From Dendrolimus kikuchii (Eukaryota > Arthropoda > Insecta > Lepidoptera > Lasiocampidae): 64,000 nucleotides of DNA. Position 1 is the first letter of the stretch; each line of letters begins with the position of its first letter. Below are positions 20,241 to 30,313 of this stretch, in pieces. The position numbers and the translations under genes are program-made. The notes beneath the pieces were generated by a model, which did no database searches, had not been told where the DNA came from, and saw only the letters and a list, made by a program, of their open reading frames with translations. The stretch is taken from positions 9,179,388 to 9,243,387 of the forward strand of contig CM034406.1 of the NCBI GenBank assembly GCA_019925095.2, given 5' to 3'.

Positions 20241-20686
20241 GCCGCTTACTGACCTGAGAGCCGTAACCGTAAACGTTGTAGTTACGTGCTCGTGCCTCGC
20301 GAGCTCGAGGTGAGCGGCACGCACTGCGCTCGCAATGAGCCGACAATAACCACATAAGTACTCACTTTTGTAACTGTAACCAAACATCATAGTGTGTACG
20401 TGCCTCGCGAACTCGAGACGAGCGGTTTGCAGCGAGCCGACGCGACCGTTGATTATTGTCGGCTCGTCACTCACCTTAAGCTTGCAAAACCGGTACACAA
20501 TATGATTTTTGGTTACAGTACCTAAGGTGCAACAGTTACAAAATAAGTACGGGGTTGCCCTGGTTGCGCTGCGAACGCAATGCGTTCCACTCGCGGCAGG
20601 CACGCGAGTTACGTAGGTACACATTATGGATTTTGGTTACAGTAGCTGCAACGGTTACGGTTACAGCTCGCAGGTGTGTACCCGGC
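20241..20686. mobile_element. 446-bp TIR element with TTTA flanks
   Basis: The ends are long inverted repeats of about 41 bp: GCCGCTTACTGACCTGAGAG.. on the left and, reversed, GCCGGGTACACACCTGCGAG.. on the right, both continuing into CGTAACCGTAA and CGTTG. TTTA flanks both sides (20237-20240, 20687-20690). The inside carries duplicated GC-rich motifs (CCTCGCGAGCTCGAGGTGAGC / CCTCGCGAACTCGAGACGAGC written in part; and TTTTGGTTACAGTA twice). No transposase is encoded, so it is a MITE-like derivative. Confidence 0.7.
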
Positions 20687-20755
20687 TTTACAGTTAGCTT
20701 TAAATCAAAACACCAATGGTAATGTAAAAGAATGGATGGTAAGATCACAGAATAG

Positions 20756-20758
<3 letters not shown>

Positions 20759-20840
<82 letters not shown>
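20759..20840. repeat. (TA)n microsatellite, about 80 bp
   Basis: Pure TA dinucleotide run. The isoleucine-tyrosine 'ORFs' reading through it on either strand are not genes. Confidence 0.95.
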
Positions 20841-20842
<2 letters not shown>

Positions 20843-21291
20843 AGAGGCAAGATATTAGAAAGCCGGCATAAATAGTGTTACAAGTGAATGATTGATTTAC
20901 GAAGTAATAACTTGAGCAGAATGCTTCTCTGGCTTTCATAATTTCAAATTTTAAAATATATTTTATATATGCTATATTTTGGCACTAATGGACACATCAT
21001 AAAATCATACCGCCCGTCCGTATGTCTATATCTTAGATCATATAAACGTCTATAACTCAATGTCTAACTCAATGTCTAGTTATAACTCGACATGTTATAA
21101 CTCAATGGTCTATATGCATGAAATTTTAACTAAATGTCAACTTCGCGTAGAAGGTTGGAACGATTATGAATAATGTTTTAGGTTTTCAAAATATGTTTTA
21201 AATAATAAAAAACTAAGGATGGAAAAACTACCTATGGCGTTATCTAGTCATGTAAGCTTACAGAGTACATTAATATAATAGGAGATGTAGG
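20841..21291. other. Intergenic, AT-rich
   Basis: AT-rich with short tandem echoes (AACTCAATGTCTA twice near 21055-21078). No gene was recognised. Confidence 0.5.
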
Positions 21292-23138
21292 GGTAAATTT
21301 GCATAAACGCGGAACCTGAAAATTATGCGTTTTTTGTATTTAAAGACTATAAATATGGTTTGCTATGGTGTAATAAGGACACTAAAATTATCGGAAACCC
21401 GTCATTTAGGTAAAAAATTAAAAAAGAATACAATTAATTACGTTAAAAACCTGCATCATATAAATAAAAATAATGTTCAATTTTAGCGTCACGACTCACC
21501 TAGTTGTGATAAAAACACAATCACTTATTTAATTTCGGGATTAATATGCAAATGTAACATATATGACATGACCAAAATAATTAATCATTATAAAATCAAC
21601 TATTACGGCATTGCTAAAAATCCACCATATTTTGTAATTGGTAGGTGAAACCTCAGATTAATAATATTAAGAACAAAGTGTTTACTTCACTTTGCTGCTT
21701 GTTAGGCAAAGACACTAAATCCATACAGCATGAATATCAATATTATTCAATCAATCTGAAGATCATTGAATGACATGAAAGTATGGAATTTTAGATTTTT
21801 CACATTATTGTAACTAAGATAATTAATATATTTTTCTAGTTGGTATATATAAATACCGACTACATGCAATACCAATGTAAGCAGAACAAAGTATAGGTGT
21901 AAGGGGTGTTCGAAGGTGTAACCAGTGACAAGGACAGTGGGTTAGGTTAGGTTATCTTTAGACCAAAGCCCACGAGCCGAGCGAGCGCAGCGAGCGGGCC
22001 GCGGTAGCGGCCGGCGAGTGGCAGAACCAACTGGTTTCCATTTATTTGTTGATAATTTTGATAAAAGTTAAAGTCGGTTCTGGCACTCACCGGCCGCTGC
22101 CGCGGCCCCCTCGCTTCGCTCGCTCGGCTCGTGGGCTTTGGTCTAAAGATAACCTAACCTAACCCACTGTCCTTGCCATAACCTTCGAACACCCCTCACA
22201 CCTATATATTGTTTGTCTAACATTAGTATTGCATGTTGTCGTTAATTATATATACAAACTACAAAAATATAATAATGATCTTAATCACAATAATGTGAAA
22301 AATCTAAAATTCCGTATTTTTATGTCATTCAAAGATGTTCAGTTTGATTGAATAATATTGATATTCATGCTGTACGGATTTAGTTCCTTTGCCTGACATT
22401 TAGCAAAGTGAGGTAAAAACTTTGTCTCTCAATATTATTAATCTGAGGTTTTACTTACATATTACAAAATGTCGGGAGTTTTTGGCGGGAACTGAAAGGA
22501 AATGTGCTGTGCAGTTTTATTTTCTAAAAATGTATAAAATTACTCTAAAATGAACAATAGTTGTAGGATATTGATAGTTTTTGAGTAGTAATTATGTCTT
22601 TTGTAAGAAATGTGAACTGTAAAGTCAAATGTGGCCTTTTGAGTTGTCACAAGAGCTCCGTTGAATGGCACTAGCTGATAAACTACAGTTCAGCTATGCT
22701 ACACATAGGCTTAAGAAAATGAAGAAACTATAAATTGTAAACTAAGATCTGGCTTAAAGGTCTAGCTGCCAAGCCATAAACCTAAATAAACCTTACAAAA
22801 TGTCGTGATTTTTTAGCAATGCCGTAATATTTGATTTTATAATTATTAATTATTTTGATCATGTTATACATGTTACATTTGCAGATTAATCCCAAAATTA
22901 AAGTAATTGTGTTTTTATTATAATTAGTAGGTAAGTCGTCACGCTAAAATTGAACATTATTTCTATCGATATAATGCACGTATTTCGTAATTAATTGTAA
23001 TGTGTATTAATTTTTTGTCTAAATGATGGCTTACCGATGATTTTAGTGTCGTTATTAAACCATAGCAAACCATATGTAAAGTCTTTGAATACAAAAAAAT
23101 GCGTAATTTTCAGGTTCCGCGTTTATGCAAATTTACCA
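21292..23138. repeat. Large palindrome (foldback element) with ~740-bp arms
   Basis: The left arm (21292 to about 22031) is repeated in reverse from about 22074 to 23138. Outer ends are GGTAAATTTGCATAAACGCG and its complement. Inner ends are GC-rich (GGGCCGCGGTAGCGGCCGG / CCGGCCGCTGCCGCGGCC) around a 42 bp spacer. The right arm is longer because it holds the retroposon 22475-22792; subtracting it makes the arms equal. No ORF lies in the arms. It may be a foldback transposon or a long-TIR element. No target duplication could be identified. Confidence 0.85.
22475..22792 (+). mobile_element. Small non-coding retroposon, copy A
   Basis: It is flanked by a perfect 13 bp direct repeat TTACAAAATGTCG (22462-22474, 22793-22805) and inserted in the right arm of the palindrome. 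The opposite arm (about 21620-21660) shows the uninterrupted site. It starts GGAGTTTTTGGCGGGAACTG and ends GCCAAGCCATAAACCTAAATAAACC. A-rich 3' end and target duplication fit SINE-type retroposition. No tRNA-like A/B boxes were found. Confidence 0.8.
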
Positions 23139-23483
23139 AACATAGAATTCGTATTTTTCGAATATGTCTCTATTTTCTGGGACAGCAAGTATGTTCTATC
23201 TTCCACAGGCCGTGAAGAAAGGACAAACAACAAAAATGTATCGTCGGATAATTAGAATGAGAAAAAATATTAGGCAATGACATCATAAAATATACCAACA
23301 TACGTTTTTCAATTAGACCACTTTTCAAAGCATTATAATCTTTATTGTTACATGTTAATTAAATAAGAAAATCGTTTACTACATTACCTTGCTATTTGTG
23401 CTATATTATGTCGAACCGTAACTGTTTTGGTTATCGAGGAAAAATACAAACATCTATTGACCTTGCCAATGACGTGTACAGTG
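23139..23483. other. Intergenic, AT-rich
   Basis: AT-rich sequence between the palindrome and the first retroposon of the next cluster. Nothing was recognised beyond a small ATTCGTATTTTTCGAAT hairpin at about 23147. Confidence 0.5.
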
Positions 23484-23644
23484 GAGGAAGCGGTTTTTTT
23501 AAGTTTATGGCTTGGCAACTAGGCCTTTAAGCCAGGCGCAGTTGTATTGTAGGCCACACCATTCAACGGAGTTCTTGGGAAAACTCAAAAGGCCACATTT
23601 GACTATACAGTTTATATTTCTCACAAAAACACATAATTACTATT

Positions 23645-25323
23645 TTCTTAAGTTTTCGCGACTTGTATACATAATAAAACTACGTTTTAACGGTTTTAAG
23701 CGCGGTAATTTTATTTGATTTTGGTTTTTCCGACGTTTCGGCCACTTTTCAGTGGCCGTGATCACGGAAGACAAAGATGTCAAGTGTCAACGAGTATTGT
23801 TAAAGTTTTATTTAGCCTACCGCCAACTTATTAATTTTAATTATTTAATTTTTAATTTTGTTTATGGTTATTATTTAATCTATGGGAGCCTAATTTAATT
23901 TAATACCGCTTCGCAACATGTTATGGCTTGAAGAGAAGAAGCGGCGCAAGAAACTCTTCAACAAACATGCCTAGCTCTAATAATAATTTTATATAATATT
24001 AAAATGGGTGGAAGGAAAAATAAAAGTAATTATCAGTCAAGTTGGTTTGTGTTCCGTTGTACGCAGAAAGAGCTCACAGTGTCTTGAGGTCTGGCAGCTG
24101 GTTTTTGCTGGGTTTGGGTCTTAATAGTTTTGATAATTGGATCCCAAACAGGTGGTACTTGCCAACCATCTTCTCTATTGAAATTTGGGTGTTTTTTGAT
24201 TTCAATAGCCTCACGCATCATTCTAGGTATGAAACGATTCTCTTTCGCGAGGATTTGTGGGTTATCGAATCTGATGTAGTGGTTGGGTTTATCCAGCGTG
24301 TGTTCACTGATCGCAGACTTCGTAGACCTTGTGTGTTTCATGTCAGCAATGTGTTCTTTTACTCGTGTTTTTATGCTCCTCTTTGTTTGCCCAATGTATG
24401 ACAATCCACACTCACAATCAAGCTTGTAAACCCCTGCATCCTGGAGTGGGATATTGCATTTCACAGGTCTCAGAAATTGGGTAATCTTTTTCTGCGGCTT
24501 GAAATATGTTTTGATTGAAGCTCGCCTGAGGATGTGACCAATTCTGTCTGTGACCCCCTTGATGTAGGGTAGGGTAGCAGGGCACCGCTCAACTGAAGGT
24601 GGTTTGGGGCCTTTGTGACGTTGGTGTGGAGTCTTCAGCTGATTGCGTTGTAGAACTCGCTTGACATGCTGAAGCTCTCCAGCTATGTGGTTCTCGTCAC
24701 AAATTTTCCGTGCTCTCTGAAACAAAGATTTGCCCACGGTAGCTAACTGACTAGGATGGTGGTGAGACGAACCATTAAGGTATTTATCTGTATGGGTAGG
24801 TTTCCTATACACCGTATGACCAAGAGTATTGTCAGGGTTCCTTAGGATGAGCACATCCAGAAAAGCTAATTTATTATTTGCCTCTAGTTCCATAGTAAAT
24901 TTAATATTACTGCTAATGGAATTGAGATGATCTAGAAATGCAGAGACTTTATCGTTTGGGAGGACGGCAAAAGTATCGTCTACGTACCTTTTATACATCT
25001 TCGGCTTAGCCGGAGCGGTATCCAGTGCCTTCTGCTCGAAGTCTTCCATAAAAATGTCAGCTACGACAGGAGACACCGGTGAGCCCATGGCTACACCGTT
25101 GATTTGGTCGTAGAAGCCGTAGTCCCACACGAAATAGCCAGATGTGAGGCAATGTTTTAGTAGATCTGCATATTCCTCAGGCATGTTATTATCTATTAGC
25201 TTCCTTTTGACAATCTCAATGCAGTCTTCCACTGGTAAACTGGTAAATAAGGACTGGAAACGTCGGAAAAACCAAAATCAAATAAAATTACCGCGCTTAA
25301 AACCGTTAAAACGTAGTTTTATT
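23645..25323 (-). mobile_element. Penelope-like element, truncated, with 14-bp target duplication
   Basis: The insert of 1679 bp lies between perfect copies of ACATAATTACTATT (23631-23644 and 25324-25337). It carries the RT/GIY-YIG frame on the minus strand. Left terminal sequence (ACGTTTTAACGGTTTTAAGC, then GACGTTTCGGCCACTTTTCA) recurs inverted at the right end (about 25250-25320), typical of the rearranged, 5'-truncated inserts made by Penelope elements. Terminal fragments of the same family lie at 7397-7445, 39576-39932 and 53258-53383. Confidence 0.85.
24033..25256 (-). CDS. Penelope-type reverse transcriptase with GIY-YIG endonuclease, N-terminus missing
   Basis: The frame is open from the truncation point near 25256 (codons for SLFTSLPVED) to the stop at 24033; no true start is present. 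Motifs in order, with positions counted from V (25232): GVAMGSPVSPVVADIF (about 45-60), the RT catalytic YVDD (about 84-87), NKLAFLDVLI (about 118), then a linker, and the endonuclease CECGLSYIGQTKRSIKTRV (about 276-294), where GLSY..YIG corresponds to GIY-YIG. The C-terminal end carries E and N residues of the nuclease fold. In complete elements this protein nicks DNA and copies the element RNA at the nick. The N-terminal third, including early RT motifs, was lost, so this copy is inactive, although what remains has no stops. Confidence 0.9.
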   Translation of the reverse strand, partial: QSLFTSLPVEDCIEIVKRKLIDNNMPEEYADLLKHCLTSGYFVWDYGFYDQINGVAMGSPVSPVVADIFMEDFEQKALDTAPAKPKMYKRYVDDTFAVLPNDKVSAFLDHLNSISSNIKFTMELEANNKLAFLDVLILRNPDNTLGHTVYRKPTHTDKYLNGSSHHHPSQLATVGKSLFQRARKICDENHIAGELQHVKRVLQRNQLKTPHQRHKGPKPPSVERCPATLPYIKGVTDRIGHILRRASIKTYFKPQKKITQFLRPVKCNIPLQDAGVYKLDCECGLSYIGQTKRSIKTRVKEHIADMKHTRSTKSAISEHTLDKPNHYIRFDNPQILAKENRFIPRMMREAIEIKKHPNFNREDGWQVPPVWDPIIKTIKTQTQQKPAARPQDTVSSFCVQRNTNQLD

Positions 25324-25457
25324 ACATAATTACTATTCAAAAACTATCAATATCCTACAACTATTGTTCATTTTAAAGAAATTTTACACATTTTTAGAAA
25401 ATAAAACTGCACAGCACGTCCTCTTTCGGTTCCCGCCAAAAACTCTGGAGCAAGCGG

Positions 25458-25728
25458 ATTTTTTTTTAAGTCTAAGGCTTGGCAACTAGGCCTTTAAGCC
25501 AGACGCCTTTGTATTGTAGGCTACAATCGACGTCATTCAACGGTGTTCTTGTGAAAACTCGAAAGGCCACATTTGACTATACAGTTCACATTTCTCACAA
25601 AACACATAATTACTACTCAAAAACTATCAATATCCTACAACTATTGTTCATTTTAGAGTAATTTTACACATTTTTAGAAAATAAAACTGCACAGCACAAC
25701 GTCCCCTTTCAGTTCCCGCCAAAAACTC
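25458..25728 (-). mobile_element. Small retroposon, copy C
   Basis: About 271 bp, reverse orientation, head to tail with copy B. Its poly(A) reads as a run of nine T after 25457. Flanks are GAGCAAGCGG (25448-25457) and GAGGAAGCGG (25729-25738). It contains TTGTCACAAGAAC-type, GAACAATAGTTGTAGGATAT and GGCGGGAACTG blocks shared by all copies. Confidence 0.75.
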
Positions 25729-25770
25729 GAGGAAGCGGAGGAATGTCATGACCATAGATGATATAGTTAA

Positions 25771-25869
25771 AGAGTTCCATTCACTATCCTGCAGTAGACG
25801 GAGTTTGCAGGACTCAAGGGACACCTTGTTCCGTGGCGGATTACTTTGCAGGATAGTTAATGGGCCTCT
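25771..25869. mobile_element. 99-bp MITE with TAA duplication (PIF/Harbinger-like)
   Basis: The termini AGAGTTCCATTCACTATCCT and, reversed, AGAGGCCCATTAACTATCCT form a 23 bp inverted repeat with few mismatches. TAA flanks both sides (25768-25770, 25870-25872). A 3 bp TAA/TTA duplication is characteristic of PIF/Harbinger elements. Non-coding. Confidence 0.75.
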
Positions 25870-25892
25870 TAATATACTATAATGTGAATGGC

Positions 25893-26171
25893 GGGAGTTT
25901 TTGGCGGGAACTGAAAAGAGATGTTGTGCTGTGCAGTTTTAGTTTCTATAATGTGTAAAATTATGCTAAAATGAACAGTAGTTGTAGGATATTTATAGTT
26001 TTTGAGTAGTAATTATGTTTTTTTCTTGGGAGAAATGTGAACTGTATATGGTCAAATGTAGTGTTTCGAGTTGTCACAAGAACTCCGTTCAATGGCGTCA
26101 GTTGATAACCTACAGTTCAGCTGGGCTTAAAGGCCTAGCTAGCTGCCAAGCCATAAATCGAAATAAATAAT
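25893..26171 (+). mobile_element. Small retroposon, copy D
   Basis: It starts GGAGTTTTTGGCGGGAACTG and ends GCTGCCAAGCCATAAATCGAAATAAATAA. Collinear with copies A-C. No clear target duplication was found, perhaps because of age. Confidence 0.7.
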
Positions 26172-26198
26172 AGGTATAACAACGCGTCTATGATATAA

Positions 26199-26770
26199 AA
26201 AAACTTCGTTTAAGAAAACCGACTTTAAAAATTAAAAAACTAAAAAGTATGAAATAAATTATTTCTAAAGCTATTATTATTAATATATATTATCTAAAAC
26301 ATCTTAAAGTCGGTGCAAAGTAATTTTCAAAATATAGTAATTTTTATGTTTTACTTTGCACCGACTTCAAGATGTTTTAGATAATATATATTAATAATAA
26401 TAGTTTTAGAAATAAGTTATTTTATACGTTTTAGTTTTTTAGTTTTTGAAGTCGGTTTTTTTAAACGAAGTGTTTTTATTTTATTTGTTACTTTTTAGTG
26501 TCTAGCTATGTATGGGTAGACCTACGAAAGGTACCGCGCTCCTTAAAAAATATAGGTCCCAAGAAACGGGAGCAAAAAAATGTTCGTAAAATGAAAACTA
26601 CTGGGTCAAACTACGTTAAATTTTTAGGGGACCAAATGGCAACTATTCCGCATCAAACTAAACAAGAATCACGTAAATCGGATCATAAATCTCGGAGTAA
26701 TCGGTGAACATACATAAAAAAAAACATCCCGACGAATTGAAAACCTCCTCCTTTTTTTGAAGTCGGTTAA
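26199..26770. mobile_element. Foldback MITE with AACCGACTT ends
   Basis: The first 280 bp (26201-26477) form a hairpin: AACTTCGTTTAAGAAAACCG and GGTGCAAAGTA pair with TACTTTGCACC and CGGTTTTTTTAAACGAAG. The 3' end is CCTCCTCCTTTTTTTGAAG then TCGGTTAA. The same 3' end occurs at 36335-36393, and a related complete unit at 59209-59496. The small 69-aa frame inside (26498-26707) is not a gene. Confidence 0.65.
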
Positions 26771-27595
26771 TGAGAGTTGACCTATAGGGCGATCCATTAG
26801 TAGCTCACAACTATGGAGGGTAGAGGTAAGGAAAATCATCTCATATAGGAAAATAGTTGAAGAAGTGTCCAGTTGTAAACTGTAAATAACAGCTCAAAAG
26901 CCGTCCACAATAGCGCTGATGTAGACAAAGGGTATGGTATGAATGTAGCTGTTGTAGACGAATCGAAGTCTGCCGAGTTAAAAAAATTAATATCTTTGGC
27001 GACTAGAGTAGTTGGTGACAGTACACTTATAAAAGTCAACTATTTACATTTATAGTACAAAGTAACTTACTAAATATAAGCTCAAAGAATAGTTATGTGA
27101 AAACGTGAATAGTGATTTTATTTCGTGAATTTTGAATAATACGCTTAGTGATTTTGTAATATTTAATATAATAATACTCTAATAACTTTTGGCGCTTTCT
27201 TTAAAATTCACCCTGATGCCAAAGTGGCGCCACCCTAATTTAATGCATTTAGACGGACACTTTTGCATATACATAGATGATTCTCCATACTCACAACGCC
27301 CAAAATGCTCCGTTAGCCATTCCACAAGCCGACCGCCGTCGTTGCGGTCGTGGCGAAAACGTCATTAATGATGTCATCATTTTCGATTATACAACGCTCA
27401 CAGCGACCCATGTTAAGGGGTGGGTCGAATAGCTGTTCCTCTTAAGTTTACGATTGTAACGCCGGCAAGCAAGTAGAACGAGATAAATCGCGGTCGTGAA
27501 CGTGGTCGTTCGAACGTAGCCGTCGTCGACGGCAAAATAATGCGATGAGTGAGTAACAGAGTGAATGAATATACAGATACAAAAGGAGGAATATA
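26771..27595. other. Intergenic with a CpG-richer patch
   Basis: 27290-27540 is richer in CG (GACCGCCGTCGTTGCGGTCG, GTAGCCGTCGTCGACGGC) than its surroundings and could be an old promoter or element fragment. No ORF or terminal repeat was recognised. Confidence 0.4.
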
Positions 27596-27598
27596 TAA

Positions 27599-27921
27599 GG
27601 TCTCATTCACACTATGCAAATAGTCAAATTACGGTCTGCCGTCCGCCTGATCACACTCGCAACTGCAAAACGCGGCTGAGAATCCAGTCGCAAACTGAAC
27701 CGCATAGTGCGCATAGCAACTGTGCGATTGACCGGGTAGAAACGGAGCGTTTTGAACAAACAGAGCAGTTTGCGGGCCGCCGCAGCGTAGTGCGTGAATA
27801 AATCAGTTTTACCATAGAAGAAGATAATGTTATTTTTCCATGGTTTTACATACACTATTTCACTTGCCGACAGGTGACCGACTAACCAAACTGCAGCTAG
27901 CCGCGTAGTGCGAATGAGCGC
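27599..27921. mobile_element. 323-bp MITE with TAA duplication (PIF/Harbinger-like)
   Basis: The ends GGTCTCATTCACACTATGC and, reversed, GCGCTCATTCGCACTACGC are inverted repeats; TAA lies on both sides (27596-27598, 27922-27924). The GC-rich inside has no transposase. The short frames crossing it are chance. Confidence 0.75.
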
Positions 27922-28028
27922 TAAAACCTATTTGAAGGTGACCTATATTTGCCTTATGCCTAGGCCCACAACCACCAATGCCATTAGCTGACATAATTGG
28001 CCTTCGATGAACTTACAGTGTTAACTTA

Positions 28029-28452
28029 AATTATAAAAAAGAACTATATGTATTACTTGTAACAACTCAGAAGGGTTTATGGTAATAAAAGAACAGTAAC
28101 TAGTCACATATTTATAATCAGAGAACCTTACGGTTTTAACATATTGCAGACACTAACTCTTCAAACTCTGCAAGCATTTTTAGACCACCTCACCATCCCT
28201 ACAACAATTTTACAGTCTAAGAAACTTAGCAAATTGGCACAACCGATAGCGGATTGAGGTCATTGATAAACTATTTTAATTAAAGGGTTATAAATGAAAA
28301 AAAAATTATACATTATTGTTTGCAAATTTTAGATAATATTTTATATAGGATATTATATAAAATATTATACTTAAAGTTTTACATGTAACACAGAACACAG
28401 TATAAATGTATCACATCTGCCAACATGAAAATAAAATGTAATGAATACCGTC
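28029..28452 (-). repeat. Unclassified ~420-bp repeat, copy 2
   Basis: Reverse-complement counterpart of 8755-9175, collinear across the unit (GGTTCTCTGATTATAAATAT, GTCATTGATAAACTATTTTA and others). Differences are spread along the length, so both copies are old. No terminal repeat or ORF was found. Confidence 0.7.
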
Positions 28453-28977
28453 TATAAACACTTGAGAGATTTTGAATTATAGTCTGCATAATTACCAAAT
28501 CATATAAAGGATAAATATTGTTATATAAAATTATGGTAAATTATAGACAACAACTCTATACAAAACAGGGGCTAATCACAGAATAAATAAAAATATAGCA
28601 TTATTATTCATTTAAGGAAATGGTCGATTGTATCGTTTAGAATAAGAGGGTACAGTCAGCGTCTTATAGAAAGGAGCGGCCAAGATGGTCAAAAAGATAA
28701 GAACATTGAAAGTGATCATTAGTATCGATACAACCAAGATAGTCTAATAGTTCGCATCAGCCTTCTTCCTCGCCTCTCGAAAGTTGCCCTGAGTATTATT
28801 CATGAAATAAACATATAGTGAAAAATAGTTCCGTTCATTACTGTGCAAGCTACACCGTGCATTGCGGATTGCTCACTCCGTCGCTATCAGACACTTAACG
28901 CTGTGTTGCCGTTCCGTGCATGTAAATTACTTACCCGCAGTCAGCCGCAGACTAAGTTACGAATTTTCAAAAGAACA

Positions 28978-29850
28978 ATGTCGGTACCACTATCACCACT
29001 TGGCTCTTTGAAAAGTCTTAAGATTATGCCTACTGGCCAATATAACTCTACTCCAGATTTATCGGAGAATAGTAACATTACCAAGCGATCCCAGGCAAAG
29101 CGAAAACACGGAGATGAACTAGACTTTTTTATAAATCGGATGGAAACAATGTTTGAAAGCTTGAAGGAAGTACAGGAAGAAAAACTACAAACTATAAACG
29201 GGATTTATGAGCAAAATGAAAATATTAGTTTAAACTTAAATCTACAAACTCAAAAACTTATTAAGCTGGAAGAAAAAATTACATGCCTTGAAACTACAAA
29301 TATAGCAGATAAAAAGTATATACAAATACTGGAAAAAAAGGTTGAAACTTTAGAAAAAAACCTCAACTCCTCCTGTATTGAATTGAGAAACATACCCTAT
29401 TCAAGAGAGGAAAACCGAGAAAACCTGGAAAAGATTGCAATAAACTTCGGCGTGGCTCTTAACATAGACGTCCAAGCAAAGGACATACGTAACGTCTACC
29501 GTGGATATGCAAAGGAAGAATCGAAAAGACCTATCATATTGGATTTCGTCTCTGTCACTTTAAAAGACAGAGTTATAATTGCGTACAAGAACTATAATAA
29601 AACAAATAAAGAAAAACTAAACACATCCATGCTAAAACTTGACGGCAGTCCAATACGAATTTTTGTATCTGAAGTTCTTACGAGCAAAATGAAGACTTTA
29701 TTTTACTATACGAGAGAATATGCGACCTCAAACGGATACCAATTTTGTTGGGCTTCCCCGAATGCTATTTACCTGCGTAAGAAAGAAGGTGACAAATCGC
29801 AAAAAGTAAAAAGTGACTTAGACTTGCAAAAACTGAAAGTTCAATCATGA
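28978..29850 (+). CDS. LINE ORF1 protein with coiled coil and FP-like domain
   Basis: The 290 aa protein starts at the first ATG of the frame (28978); the frame is open further upstream only from a GTG. Layout: a basic, S/P-rich N-terminus (about 1-50), a coiled coil of about 90 residues rich in L, E and K (about 55-135, for example KLIKLEEKITCLE and KKVETLEKNLN), then a globular part (IELRNIPYSREENRENLEKI; PIILDFVSVTLKDRVIIAYK) and a C-terminal domain ending YLRKKEGDKSQKVK. The globular part resembles the 'FP' domain found in many insect LINE ORF1 proteins, which is also the domain of baculovirus FP proteins. The expected role is a trimeric RNA-binding chaperone in the retrotransposon RNP. 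It precedes ORF2 and shares its transcript. Confidence 0.8.
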   Translation: MSVPLSPLGSLKSLKIMPTGQYNSTPDLSENSNITKRSQAKRKHGDELDFFINRMETMFESLKEVQEEKLQTINGIYEQNENISLNLNLQTQKLIKLEEKITCLETTNIADKKYIQILEKKVETLEKNLNSSCIELRNIPYSREENRENLEKIAINFGVALNIDVQAKDIRNVYRGYAKEESKRPIILDFVSVTLKDRVIIAYKNYNKTNKEKLNTSMLKLDGSPIRIFVSEVLTSKMKTLFYYTREYATSNGYQFCWASPNAIYLRKKEGDKSQKVKSDLDLQKLKVQS

Positions 29851-30313
29851 CGTTTATTCTGGGAGCAAACTCAATATCTGTACTTACTCCTAAATATTGT
29901 TTTTTACCCGTTTATATTGAAGAAAAAAATTAACAGCTTAAAACATAAATTGTTATATTTGTTTACTTTAAATTGTATTTTTAAGGTAACTTTACTCATA
30001 AACTTTTACATCCAAGACACAAATATACAACTCATATACAACTTTACACACACATTCATGTTAACTTGCGCAACTGTTAACAAACTCATAATAGTGTGTT
30101 TTTATAATAAAATAATACACAACCATAAGTTATTAATACAAACACTGTTTGTAGTATTTTTGTTAGGGTGTTTTGTTTTCAATAATTACTTTTCTTTTTA
30201 CTCTAATACTCTCTCACTCTCTGTGATCATAGATTTATGTTTCTGTAAAATTTCAATAAAAAATAGCCGGCAGTTTGTGCCGGCTTTGAGAACGTCTTTA
30301 TTTATTTTTGAAT

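Larger units (their letters stand above)
23494..25447 (-). mobile_element. Small retroposon, copy B, split by a Penelope element
   Basis: In reverse orientation: tail AAAAAAA near 23494, GCCAAGCC and GCCTTTTGAG in 23500-23600, then the interruption 23645-25323, then the rest (TAATTACTATTCAAAAACTA to TTCCCGCCAAAAACTC) up to 25447. Flanked by GAGGAAGCGG (23484-23493) and GAGCAAGCGG (25448-25457). Without the insert it is about 260 bp. Confidence 0.75.

Noticed and set aside
20536..20939. Ile/Tyr-repeat frames near 20.8 kb
   Set aside because: Products of the (TA)n microsatellite.
21940..22165. Telomere-like GGTTAGGTTAGGTTA in both palindrome arms
   Set aside because: Only about two and a half units of the insect TTAGG repeat; too short for a telomere or interstitial telomeric array.
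28843..28977. N-terminal extension of LINE ORF1 upstream of ATG 28978
   Set aside because: It would need a GTG start; the first ATG is at 28978.
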